Below the pieces are notes generated by a model. That model was not told the DNA's origin and searched no databases. It was given only the letters and a program-made list of their open reading frames with translations. Of a stretch of 64,000 bases of DNA, positions 39,260-47,366 are shown piece after piece (the stretch's first letter is position 1; the number at the start of each line of letters is the position of its first letter). Source of the stretch: DASYPQ01 sp046155895 (GTDB taxonomy: Bacteria; Planctomycetota; UBA1135; GCA-002686595); assembly GCA_046155895.1 (NCBI GenBank), contig JBJXFB010000080.1, positions 39,050 through 103,049 of the forward strand. The letters are read 5' to 3'. Both the position numbers and the translations under genes were made by a program.

Positions 39260-40716
39260 GCAGCCTCCGCCGCGTTCGGCCGAGCTCCGGCCTCCGCCGC
39301 GCGCGCGACGCTCTCGAGCATGCTGGAAAAGATCATGCGGTGCAGAGGGTAGACAAGGTACCAGTAGGCGAGGCCCGCCAACCCGACGGGGTCGAAGATC
39401 GCGGTTTGGCGGATCGTCGCGCCGCCCTCGCGCGGCTCGACTTCGAACTCGAGCCAGGCGCGTCCAGGCAGCCTCATCTCGGCCCGCAGACGCAAGCGGC
39501 GGTCGGGCTCATAGGCTTCCACGCGCCAGAAGTCGAGCGCGTCGCCGACACGGAGCCGATCGGGGTGAGGGCGTCCGCGACGGACTCCCACCCCGCCCAC
39601 CAGGAGGTCGAGGAGGCCGCGCAGCCGCCAGAGCCAGTCGAACGCGTACCAGCCCGCCTCGCCGCCGATGCGGCGGATGGGCGCGAAGGCGCGCCCGGGA
39701 GCCACGGCCACCGTGCGCGCGCGCGCGTCGATCATCCGGTTGCCAAAGCGAACGCCGGCCCAGCTGCGAGCATCGCCACCGGACGAGAAGGCGTCCGACC
39801 AGCGGCTCTCGGCGAACTCGCGCTCCTCGTTGCGCACCGCGGCAGCTACGGCCGCGCGCATTCCGCGCGGGCGCACCGCGAAGGCCTCGAGTGCCGCCAG
39901 GTCGCGCACCACGGATGGATGTTTGATCGACTCGATCAGCTTCCGGCCCACGCGCGCGTAGAGCGGAGTCACGAGACCCAGCCACAGGCTCGAGAGACGC
40001 GGCGTGAGCACCGGCACGCGGATCATGATCCGCCGCAACCCGCGCTGCCGCGCGTACTCGCGCATCAGATCACCGTAGGAGACCCGGTCGGCACCGCCGA
40101 TCTCGAACACACGGCTCGCCTCGAGTGGCACATTCAGCGCCTCGACCAGGTAGTCCAGCAGGTCCTCGATGGCGATGGGCTGCGCTTCCACGGCCACCCA
40201 GCGGGGCGTGATCATGACCGGGAGGCGCTCGACCAGCGCGCGGATCATCTCGAACGACAGGCTGCCCGAGCCGAGCACGATCGAGGCCCGCAGCTCGAGC
40301 ACGGGCACGCCCGACTCGTGCAGGACCCTACCCACCTCCTGCCGGCTGTGCAGGTGCGGCGAGAGCTCGTCGCCGTGCCCCAGCCCGCCGAGGTAGATGA
40401 TGCGCTCCACCCCTGCGCGACGCGCGGCCTGCGCGAAGTTGTGTGCCGCTGTGCGGTCGCGTTCCTCGAAGTCCTGGCCCGAGCCCATCGAGTGGATCAA
40501 GTAGTAGGCGCTCTGCACGCCCTCCAACGCGCGATCCAGGCTCCCCGGTTCGAGAACGTCACCGCCGACCACCTCGGTCTTGGGCCCGACGCGTGCCGCC
40601 AGGTCCTGGGGCCTGCGAGCCAGGCAGCGCACGGAGTGGCCGCTCTCCTCGAGGCGGCGGCGCAGACGGCCGCCGACATACCCGGTGGCGCCCGTGATCA
40701 GAACGAGGCCGGTCAT
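39256..40716 (-). CDS. SDR family oxidoreductase with DUF2867 domain
   Basis: The 486-residue protein has an N-terminal NAD(P)-binding Rossmann domain (VLITGATGYVGGRL, then YYLIHSMGSG) and a C-terminal DUF2867 domain (from about residue 330), which belongs to the SRPBCC ligand-binding-like fold. Such fusions recur beside photolyase genes in light-inducible clusters. ATG 40716 has AGGAG five bases upstream. The stop overlaps the next gene by four bases. Confidence 0.85.
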   Translation of the reverse strand: MTGLVLITGATGYVGGRLRRRLEESGHSVRCLARRPQDLAARVGPKTEVVGGDVLEPGSLDRALEGVQSAYYLIHSMGSGQDFEERDRTAAHNFAQAARRAGVERIIYLGGLGHGDELSPHLHSRQEVGRVLHESGVPVLELRASIVLGSGSLSFEMIRALVERLPVMITPRWVAVEAQPIAIEDLLDYLVEALNVPLEASRVFEIGGADRVSYGDLMREYARQRGLRRIMIRVPVLTPRLSSLWLGLVTPLYARVGRKLIESIKHPSVVRDLAALEAFAVRPRGMRAAVAAAVRNEEREFAESRWSDAFSSGGDARSWAGVRFGNRMIDARARTVAVAPGRAFAPIRRIGGEAGWYAFDWLWRLRGLLDLLVGGVGVRRGRPHPDRLRVGDALDFWRVEAYEPDRRLRLRAEMRLPGRAWLEFEVEPREGGATIRQTAIFDPVGLAGLAYWYLVYPLHRMIFSSMLESVARAAEAGARPNAAEAA

Positions 40717-40738
40717 GGACTCCTGTCGACGCAACGCC

Positions 40739-41344
40739 TCAGCCGCCCGTCACCGGCCGGGATCGGGCCGGCTCGCCACCCGGAGAGGCGGCCGCGAGGG
40801 AGCGAACCTCTCGATCGAGCTCCAGCAGCTTGCCCGCGGAGAACCCTCGATCATGGAACCAGCGGATCTCGCCGTGCGCGTCGATCAACAACACGCGCAT
40901 GTTCCGGCCACCTTCGTTGCCGGTCAGCGTGCGCATGACCCGTGCACTCTCGCCGTAGAGCGTGAGGACCGCGCCCCAATCTTCGTGGGGAATGCCGGAA
41001 CGCATTCCCGAATCGATGAAGCGTGCGAAAGCTCCCGCAATCCTGCCGGGGATCGTGGGCAACTCGAGGACGCGCGCGGGAGTCTCGGATTGCAGCAGCC
41101 CGAACAGCCAGCGGTCCGCGTCGAACTGGGCGTCTTGCTCGAAGCCCACGAGGAGCACCGCGGGTTCCCCGCGGAGGTCCTCGGGCAGGCGCAGCTCCTC
41201 GCCCTCCAGCGTCTTGCCGGCCAGCGGCGGGAGCTCCTCCCCCGTCGGATCGCGGTTGGGATTCGGGGAGCTGCAGCCGGCCAGCATGCTGGCGAGGAAG
41301 CACACCGCCAGGACCGCCGTGTCTTTGCGCTTCGTTCGGGTCAT
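40739..41344 (-). CDS. Thioredoxin-fold lipoprotein without a CxxC motif
   Basis: The 201-residue protein has a lipoprotein signal (LASMLAGC) and a thioredoxin-like layout: GEELRLPEDLRGEPAVLLVGF, then VLLIDAHGEIRWFHDRG. The place of the redox CxxC holds GFEQDAQFDADRW, so it is not a thiol oxidoreductase. Conserved-looking GIPHEDW and TLTGNEGGRN are family features I recall from uncharacterised exported proteins. ATG 41344 was chosen because the signal sequence begins immediately. It is the first gene of the photolyase operon and faces the divergent DUF4345 gene. Confidence 0.7.
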   Translation of the reverse strand: MTRTKRKDTAVLAVCFLASMLAGCSSPNPNRDPTGEELPPLAGKTLEGEELRLPEDLRGEPAVLLVGFEQDAQFDADRWLFGLLQSETPARVLELPTIPGRIAGAFARFIDSGMRSGIPHEDWGAVLTLYGESARVMRTLTGNEGGRNMRVLLIDAHGEIRWFHDRGFSAGKLLELDREVRSLAAASPGGEPARSRPVTGG

Positions 41345-41382
41345 GAAGGTCTTTCGAGCCAAACCCGGCAGTGGATGCGACT

Positions 41383-41400
41383 CCCTGGATGCATCCAGGG
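41383..41400. promoter_or_regulatory. 18-bp perfect palindrome in the divergent promoter
   Basis: CCCTGGATGCATCCAGGG is a perfect palindrome 38 bases upstream of the lipoprotein gene on one side and 77 bases upstream of the DUF4345 start on the other. The position, midway in a 133-bp divergent intergenic region of a regulatory module, marks it as a probable operator. Confidence 0.6.
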
Positions 41401-41477
41401 GGAAGTCAGGGTCGAAGGTAGGGATGCCGTTCGGCTGCCTGAACAGCGCTGCGGCGGAGTCGCCCCCGAACGTGAGC

Positions 41478-41858
41478 ATGTCCACCCACTTGTACCTCGC
41501 CTTCAATGCACTGATGTACGCGGTTTTCGCCGCGTGGTGCACCATGGCCCCGCGACAGACCGCGGAGTTCGTGGGCCTGCGGACGGCCAGCTCGGGAGGC
41601 GAGTCGGAATACCTGGCCGTCTACGGCGGGCTGCAGGCGGGCCTGGCGCTCTTCTTCGGACTGGCGTCCGTCTCCGAGAGCCAGCAGCGCTCGGCGCTCT
41701 GGCTGTCGGTGTTGCTGTACGGGGGCATCTCGGCCTTCAGGACCATCGCGGTCGTTCGGCTCGGATTCGGGCAGCTCGGCAACGCGCGCTTCTTCTACTG
41801 TGCCGAGATCGTGCTCTTCCTGATCGCGGCGCTCCTGCTCGCACGGCGTCCGGCTTGA
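41478..41858 (+). CDS. DUF4345-like four-helix membrane protein
   Basis: The 126-residue protein has four hydrophobic segments, starting LYLAFNALMYAVFAAWCTM and ending IVLFLIAALLLARR, and the DUF4345-type loop MAPRQTAEFVGLRTASSGGESEYLAVYGGLQ. The family's function is unknown. The ATG at 41478 starts directly before the first helix. It is divergent from the photolyase operon and heads the sigma/anti-sigma pair. Confidence 0.75.
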   Translation: MSTHLYLAFNALMYAVFAAWCTMAPRQTAEFVGLRTASSGGESEYLAVYGGLQAGLALFFGLASVSESQQRSALWLSVLLYGGISAFRTIAVVRLGFGQLGNARFFYCAEIVLFLIAALLLARRPA

Positions 41859-42041
41859 ATGCGAGGAAGGGAATGCCCGTCGGCGATGCTCGATCCGAAC
41901 AGGCCCGCCTCGCGCTGGCGCCCTCGACACGCCTTCAGGGACCCGGTGCTTCCTACCGGAGCTTGCCTGCCCCCACTCACGCCTGACGCGGGCCGCCAGC
42001 AGGCCCATGAAGTACGATGGCGATCCGAGCGCGCGTACCTC

Positions 42042-42602
42042 ATGCCCGAGTTCAACCCGGACAGCCTGCTACAGCGCATCGCACGCGGCGAGGCCGCGGC
42101 CGTGGAAGCCTGCATGGAGCGCCATGCGCCCCTCGTGTGGTCCCTGGCGAAACGGATGACGCGCGACGTGGGCACGATCGAGGAGCTGGTGCAGGAGATC
42201 TTCGTCGACATCTGGCGCAGCGCGAGCCGCTACGATCCGGCCGTAGCCTCCGAGGCCACTTACATCGCGACCATCGCGAGGCGCAGGATCATCGACCGGC
42301 AGCGGCGCGCCGCGCGGGCTCCGACGGTGGAATTGCCCGAGGAATCGCTGGCCGCCGAGCCCGAGCCCGACTTGTCCTCGGTCGACGACCGCGACGAAGC
42401 CCAGCGGGCCATGCGCGCCCTGGAGTTGATCAAGCCGGAGCAACGCCGTCTGATCCTGATGGCCGTGGTGGAAGGGCTCACGCATCAGGAAATCGCGGCT
42501 CGAACCCAACTGCCGCTCGGAACGGTCAAGAGCCACATCCGCCGCGGACTGGACCGGACGGCTCAGATCCTGCGCGCGCCGCGCACGGAGACTCGCCCGT
42601 GA
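42042..42602 (+). CDS. ECF sigma factor (SigK-like)
   Basis: This 186-residue sigma-70 family member has sigma-2 (APLVWSLAKRMTRDVGTIEELVQEIFVDIW) and sigma-4 (LTHQEIAARTQLPLGTVKSHIRRGL) and no extra domain. The ATG at 42042 gives the normal N-terminus. The stop overlaps the GTG of the anti-sigma gene (GTGA), so the pair is translated together. Its regulon is unknown; the divergent photolyase operon with its palindrome is the obvious candidate target. Confidence 0.9.
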   Translation: MPEFNPDSLLQRIARGEAAAVEACMERHAPLVWSLAKRMTRDVGTIEELVQEIFVDIWRSASRYDPAVASEATYIATIARRRIIDRQRRAARAPTVELPEESLAAEPEPDLSSVDDRDEAQRAMRALELIKPEQRRLILMAVVEGLTHQEIAARTQLPLGTVKSHIRRGLDRTAQILRAPRTETRP

Positions 42603-43378
42603 TTGCCCACTTCTCCGGCTGGGACCAGCGCACGCTGGAGCTTGCCCTGGACGAAGTCACCTTCGGCCTCGATCCTCTGGATCGCGAGGAACTCCTGGAG
42701 CGCGTCGACCCGCGAGCACTGCAGGAGCTCGAGTTCGCCGTAGCGTCGCTGAACGTCGCGGCGCTGGGAGAGCTGGAATCCCCGCCCGCCGAGCTGACCC
42801 GGCGTATCGCGGCCGCCGGTCGCGCCCGGCTCGCCACGACGGCCTCCACGCCGCCCGCGTCGCAGCGTCCCGCGCCGATCCCGAGTGCGCGCCGCCGCGG
42901 CTGGGTCGCAGCCGCCCTGCTCGCGGCCGCGCTCGTCCTGGCTGTCTTCGTGCTGGATCGTGTCCGCGAGCGTCGCCTGGCTCCGGTCGAGCGGCGCGAG
43001 CAGCTCCTCGCCAGCGCATCCGACCTCGTGCGCGCGGCCTGGAAGGCGAGCGACGATCCGTTCGCCGGCGGCGTGAGCGGCGACGTCGTCTGGAGCTCCG
43101 CGCGCCAGGAGGGCTACATGACCCTGCGCTCCCTTCCCGCCAACGACCCCGCGCGGAACCAGTATCAGCTCTGGATCTTCGATTCGACGCGCGCGGAATG
43201 GCAGGCGAAGCCGGTCGATGGCGGCGTGTTCGACGTCGTTTCCGGCACGGAAGTGATCGTCCCAATCGACGCCAAGCTCGAGGTCCGCCGGGCCGCCATG
43301 TTCGCGCTCACGCTCGAGGCTCCCGGAGGCGTCGTCGTGTCCGCGCGCGAGCACCTGCTCGCGATTGCGACGCCTTGA
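42599..43378 (+). CDS. Anti-sigma factor (RskA-like)
   Basis: The 259-residue protein has a cytoplasmic N-terminal zinc-less anti-sigma helix bundle (ALDEVTFGLDPLDREELLERV), one membrane helix (about 100-120, WVAAALLAAALVLAVFVL), and an extracytoplasmic RskA-type domain with YQLWIFDSTRAEWQ and LEAPGGVVVSAREHLL. It would hold the sigma factor at the membrane until an envelope signal triggers proteolysis. The GTG start overlaps the sigma stop. Confidence 0.88.
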   Translation: MIAHFSGWDQRTLELALDEVTFGLDPLDREELLERVDPRALQELEFAVASLNVAALGELESPPAELTRRIAAAGRARLATTASTPPASQRPAPIPSARRRGWVAAALLAAALVLAVFVLDRVRERRLAPVERREQLLASASDLVRAAWKASDDPFAGGVSGDVVWSSARQEGYMTLRSLPANDPARNQYQLWIFDSTRAEWQAKPVDGGVFDVVSGTEVIVPIDAKLEVRRAAMFALTLEAPGGVVVSAREHLLAIATP

Positions 43379-43405
43379 ACCGGACGCGCCAGGCGAGCGC
43401 CCCGG

Positions 43406-44482
43406 CTAGGAACCGACCAGCCCGAGCCCTTTTCGAACGGCCTCCGCGGCGTCGGCGGCATGCCCATCGGCTCCGGAGCGCCGCCACAGCTCGGGTCGTC
43501 CCGCGTATGCGGCGCCCCCCACCAGGATGCGCAGGCCAGGTCTGCCCGCGCGCAGGGCCCGGATCGCTTCCGCCGTCCTGACGCGCTGCTCGTCGAGCGT
43601 CGCGCCCAACGCGACCAGATCGGGCTGATGGCGCAGGACGAAGGTCACCAAGTCCGCGACCGGCGTGTCGGCTCCCAGCAGCAGGGTGCGCCAACCGTCG
43701 AGCTCGAAGTGCGCCGCCACGAACGCCAGTCCGAGGTCGTGCGCGTCGCCGGCCACCGCGGCGACCACCACGGTGCGCTCTCGAGGACGAGCACGGGGAG
43801 CCTTCGACAGCGCGAGCGTGAGCACCTTGCGCGTGGTCTGCGTTGCGTAGTGCTCCTCGCCGACGCCCACCGCGCCGAGATGCCAGCGCCGGCCGAGCTC
43901 GCGCTGGGCGGGAACGAGGACCGAGTCGACGAGCGCCTGCACCGTGAGCCGGCCCTCGTCGAGTGCCTCGCGAACCAGGCTCGTGGCGCGGACCTCGTCC
44001 CCGGCGACCAGCGCGTCGACGTAGCTCTGCGCGAGTGTTCCTGCCGGCGAGGCCGGGCCGGGCGGCGCCGGCTCCGCGGCGACTCCGCTATCGAGTTCGT
44101 GGCGGGCATGCCGGAAGTACTCGCCGAGGGGGGACCACGCCTCGCCCGGCAGGGATTCCTCGAGCACGGATTCGAGACACGTCAGGGCCAGAGCGAGACC
44201 GTCGGAAGGCATGGCGCGTGCGGCGAAAGCGTCGCGAGACCAGGCGACTCCTGCCGAGAAAAGCTCGGGAGCCTCGTCCTCGACCGCCGAAGCCAGCGCG
44301 AGGACTTGCCGGCTCAAGTAATCCTGCCACGCAGCGAAACCGGTCGACTCGACGACATCGGGCGCGCGCTCGAACATCTTCGCCGCCGCCAAGCCGGCGA
44401 AGCCTCTCGTGCTGGCGCGCAGAAGTGATGCCGTGAGCGAGGTAGCTTCCACGCATTGAACACCATGCCCGCAATCTGGCAC
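43406..44482 (-). CDS. Cobalamin-binding protein with CarH/LitR-type light-sensor signature
   Basis: The 358-residue protein has a helical B12-binding domain (about 150-230) and a Rossmann B12 domain (about 237-355) with the base-off motif GDAHDLG (Asp246, His248, Gly251), VALGATLD and VGGAAYAG. Just before it lies W200-x9-E210-H211, the signature of photoreceptor CarH/LitR in which B12 is light-cleaved. There is no N-terminal MerR DNA-binding domain; residues 1-140 are an unassigned all-helical domain. It is convergent with the anti-sigma gene (27 bases apart). Alternatively it could be a non-photosensory B12 partner protein, but the signature and neighbours favour light sensing. Confidence 0.85.
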   Translation of the reverse strand: MPDCGHGVQCVEATSLTASLLRASTRGFAGLAAAKMFERAPDVVESTGFAAWQDYLSRQVLALASAVEDEAPELFSAGVAWSRDAFAARAMPSDGLALALTCLESVLEESLPGEAWSPLGEYFRHARHELDSGVAAEPAPPGPASPAGTLAQSYVDALVAGDEVRATSLVREALDEGRLTVQALVDSVLVPAQRELGRRWHLGAVGVGEEHYATQTTRKVLTLALSKAPRARPRERTVVVAAVAGDAHDLGLAFVAAHFELDGWRTLLLGADTPVADLVTFVLRHQPDLVALGATLDEQRVRTAEAIRALRAGRPGLRILVGGAAYAGRPELWRRSGADGHAADAAEAVRKGLGLVGS

Positions 44483-44593
44483 CGCGTCAATGCCCGTCGG
44501 CGCAGGGTCGTCGGGCGCGGGTCCTGTCGGGGGGGCGACGAGCGACGCGAGTCGTGATCCGCAGCGGACGGAAAGTCAGCTCGCCCCGCTCGG

Positions 44594-45274
44594 TCATTTC
44601 GCTTTCGCATCCTCCTCGATCGTCTCGAGGTAGTGCTGGAGGAAGAACTTCTTCTCCGGATCGAAGTACCGATCCGATCTCCCGACCAGCGGGCGCAAGG
44701 TCGTCATCATCTGGCAGCAGGTCAGGAGGAAGATCAGGGCCCAGACCAGAGTGAGCTCGGGGTGTTTCGACTTCCAGCGCTTGAGGGACGCATGGAGGAC
44801 GCGCACGCTCACGAGGATCGACAAGCCCCAGACGATGAGGTGGATCGCGCCGATGAAGAAGACGAGCGTCGAGGACTGGGAGAACACCCAGGCGACGGGC
44901 GCGAATCCGACCAGGAAAACTGCGGTCAGGGCGAGGAGGCCCAGCAGGAGTCCGAGCACGTGCTTCGCCCGCACCTCCGCGCCGGACAGCGTCGAGAAGA
45001 TGTAGAGGCTCGGGTAGCAGATCGCCCCGCACAGAACCGTCCCGAGCACGATCTTCGAGGGGGCCGCCCACCACTGCGCGCCGCCGGAGAAGCTACCGAC
45101 GACGAGGCCGTACGCGAGATGTCCGGCGATCGCGGTCAGGGCGAGCATCGCGAGCAGGCGCGCCGCGCCCGGGCCGTCGAGCTCGGCGAGAAGTAGATCC
45201 GGGCTTCGGATCAGCCGATCGAGGGGATTGCCGCGGGCGGAGGTGGGAGGATCGGAATCGGCTCGCTCGTTCAT
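44594..45274 (-). CDS. Membrane protein (Yip1-like), first of a paralogous pair
   Basis: The 226-residue protein has about six membrane helices, beginning AARLLAMLALTAIAGHLAYG and ending LTLVWALIFLLTCCQMMTT. The C-terminal tail TLRPLVGRSDRYFDPEKKFF is similar in position and pattern to that of the gene just upstream on the same strand (NLRPWFGTPGMEVEFLREDAF), so the two are probably paralogues. Function unknown. It ends 111 bases from the B12 gene and starts 9 bases after its partner. Confidence 0.65.
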   Translation of the reverse strand: MNERADSDPPTSARGNPLDRLIRSPDLLLAELDGPGAARLLAMLALTAIAGHLAYGLVVGSFSGGAQWWAAPSKIVLGTVLCGAICYPSLYIFSTLSGAEVRAKHVLGLLLGLLALTAVFLVGFAPVAWVFSQSSTLVFFIGAIHLIVWGLSILVSVRVLHASLKRWKSKHPELTLVWALIFLLTCCQMMTTLRPLVGRSDRYFDPEKKFFLQHYLETIEEDAKAK

Positions 45275-45283
45275 CGGCTCAGC

Positions 45284-45982
45284 TCAGAAGTGGTAAAGGA
45301 CCATGCGGTAGACGGACTCGTAGAGCGTCCCTTGGAACGCGTCCTCGCGGAGGAACTCGACCTCCATGCCGGGCGTGCCGAACCAGGGCCGCAGGTTCCA
45401 CGACAGCTGCGCGCCCACGATCAGGTTGACGGCGAGCCAGGAGAGGACGACTCGGTCATCGTGCGCGGCGGAGGGACATGCCTCCCGCAGCCAACGCTGC
45501 TGGCGTCGAACGGCCGCGATGCCGGCGACCGCGATCGCGAGGACGTGCGAGAGGGCCAGAACGTCGTGCCCGACGCGCGCGCCGACGGATTCGGGCCCCG
45601 GCAGCGTGAGGTCGAAGAGCAAGATCACGAGCGCGAAGGACCCGAGGACGATTCCAGCGACTCCGAAGGCGAGGAGCACGGCTCGCAGCGACTGCGCGAA
45701 CGTCAGGTCGAGTCCCAGACGCCTCGCCCACAGTCCGTTCAGCACGGCATTCGTGAGCGCCGTGAGCACGAGGAGCAGGGGCAGCTTGATCGCGACGTAG
45801 GCGGCGAGAAGGGGATCGCGCCACAGGCCCATGGCCGCGCCGTAGGCGCTGCCGCCGACCGTGAGGAGGAGGACGGGCTCCAGGAAGCCCGCGGCGTTCC
45901 GGGAGAAGATCCACCCGCTCGCCATGGAGGGCTCGCTCCTCAACAGGGCCGAAGCGCGTGACGCGAGCGAGGCAGAGGTCAT
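45284..45982 (-). CDS. Membrane protein, second of the paralogous pair
   Basis: This 232-residue protein also has six helices (GFLEPVLLLTVGGSAYGAAM to VVLSWLAVNLIVGAQLSW) and the shared RPW-G ... F tail. I chose the ATG at 45982; an in-frame TTG at 46033 would start inside a 7-bp inverted repeat that looks regulatory. I recall similar proteins being annotated, doubtfully, as actin-binding WH2 proteins in other genomes because of the tail, but there is no actin context. Function unknown. Confidence 0.6.
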   Translation of the reverse strand: MTSASLASRASALLRSEPSMASGWIFSRNAAGFLEPVLLLTVGGSAYGAAMGLWRDPLLAAYVAIKLPLLLVLTALTNAVLNGLWARRLGLDLTFAQSLRAVLLAFGVAGIVLGSFALVILLFDLTLPGPESVGARVGHDVLALSHVLAIAVAGIAAVRRQQRWLREACPSAAHDDRVVLSWLAVNLIVGAQLSWNLRPWFGTPGMEVEFLREDAFQGTLYESVYRMVLYHF

Positions 45983-46018
45983 GGGATCCCAGAGGAGGCC
46001 GGCGGGAAGGAGGCCGTT

Positions 46019-46037
46019 CACTTTGTACCGCAAAGTG
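46019..46037. promoter_or_regulatory. CACTTTG/CAAAGTG inverted repeat upstream of the membrane-protein pair
   Basis: Arms of 7 bp with a 5-bp spacer (TACCG) lie 37 bases before the ATG at 45982. The exact symmetry in a short intergenic region suggests an operator or a short hairpin in the leader. Confidence 0.4.
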
Positions 46038-46143
46038 CACGTCTCAGCCAGGCCCCCCTCCCTCGATCCCCCGAATCAGGGACGGCGCGGCCGTGGCGAG
46101 GACCCTGCGGCGGCTCCAGGCGTGATCGCCGCGCCCGCCGCGC

Positions 46144-47298
46144 TCAGCGAGCGGCCTCGAGCCGGGTCCATGCGAGCGTCGACCCCACGTTGGGATCGAA
46201 GCCGGCCTCGTTGGAGAACACGTACTCGCCGCTCCGGTTCGTCCACACGTCTCGATAGCCCGAGGGAAGCTGGACCTCGCGTCCCTCGTAGGGATGGTCA
46301 TAGGTCTCCACGCCGCGGACGTACTCGCTGAATTCCCGCGACGTGCGGTCTTGAGAGGCCTGGCGCTCCTCCCAGGACGAGCGCATCCCGGCCAGGATCT
46401 CGTCGTTGTTGCGCGAGATCCGCCGGGAGAGCTCTCCGGCGTCGCGAATCGACTGCATCTGGCCCTGGCGCCAGAGATCCAGGACCTGCGCGTAGCCGGC
46501 GTACCAGGCGAGCTCGAGGCGCAGCGAGGAGATCATCGCCTGCAAGAGCGGAGCGAGCGTGTCGATGCGGTCCTTCTCGGCTCGAAACGAGTACTGGTGC
46601 TCGAGGCTCCAGATCGTCATCGTCGGGACGAGGGGAGAGCGCGAGAGGACGATCGTGATGTACACGTCCTCCGCGACCGCCTTCCCGCGGTCCACGTATT
46701 CGAGCCGGACTTTTCCGGCGCTGACGCGCTTCTCGACGCCCGCTTCCTGCACGCCCTTCTGGACGGCGCGCGAGACTTCGGGGAGCTCCGTCGCGGCCCC
46801 GATCTTCAGGCCCTGGACGCTCTTGCGGTGCAGGGGAACGAACACGTCACGCACGTAGCCGAGCACGTCGCGCGGGGGCGGGTACACCACGCTGCCCATG
46901 TAGTTCTGCCCCGTCTGGAAGAAGCCCACGCTTCCGCTGTCGTCCCAGCAGGCGGGGATGATGGGGAAGGACTCCAAGGCGGCCGCGCTCTTCGGGTCAC
47001 GAACGACGAACTGTCCGGTGGCGAGATTGGAGTACTGCATCTGCCACAGGACGCCGCCCTGGATCGTCCATTCCGCGGGGATGAGCATCGTGAATGCTGT
47101 GCACCCGATGCCGGGATCGGCGACCTCGATCCTGCGCAGTTTCAGATTCTGGCTCGCCGCGATCGCCGGCTTCTCGTTCTTCGCCGGAGCTTGCCCGTCG
47201 GAGGAAGCGATCGCGGCCTCGCCGCAGGCGGCGATCAGAGCGGGGCCGATCCAGGCCCATCGACCGAGCGAAAAGCGGTCTCCAGGAAAGACGCTCAC
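46144..47298 (-). CDS. Secreted protein of unknown function
   Basis: The 384-residue protein begins with a hydrophobic signal (RWAWIGPALIAACGEAAIA, Cys25 could be a lipoprotein cysteine). The body has an alpha/beta domain (ADPGIGCTAFTMLIPAEWTIQGG ... VYITIVLSRSPLVPTMTIW) that recalls PsbP-like lipid or cofactor binding domains, then a coiled region with Arg/Gln-rich helices, and ends YRDVWTNRSGEYVFSNEAGFDP. That ending is a conserved phrase of an uncharacterised family. It is divergent from the TPR gene with 68 bases between starts. Confidence 0.6.
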   Translation of the reverse strand: MSVFPGDRFSLGRWAWIGPALIAACGEAAIASSDGQAPAKNEKPAIAASQNLKLRRIEVADPGIGCTAFTMLIPAEWTIQGGVLWQMQYSNLATGQFVVRDPKSAAALESFPIIPACWDDSGSVGFFQTGQNYMGSVVYPPPRDVLGYVRDVFVPLHRKSVQGLKIGAATELPEVSRAVQKGVQEAGVEKRVSAGKVRLEYVDRGKAVAEDVYITIVLSRSPLVPTMTIWSLEHQYSFRAEKDRIDTLAPLLQAMISSLRLELAWYAGYAQVLDLWRQGQMQSIRDAGELSRRISRNNDEILAGMRSSWEERQASQDRTSREFSEYVRGVETYDHPYEGREVQLPSGYRDVWTNRSGEYVFSNEAGFDPNVGSTLAWTRLEAAR

Positions 47299-47336
47299 GG
47301 CGAGTCTCGATGCGGGAACGGGGCTTTGGCCCGCGG

Positions 47337-47356
47337 GGAATACGTTACCGTATTCC
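47337..47356. promoter_or_regulatory. 20-bp near-palindrome before the TPR gene
   Basis: GGAATACGTTACCGTATTCC has perfect 8-bp arms around TTAC. It lies between two divergent genes and ends ten bases before the TPR start, where a ribosome site would be; none is visible. It may be an operator for both genes or a hairpin that controls translation. Confidence 0.55.
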
Positions 47357-47366
47357 GGTCCCCGGC

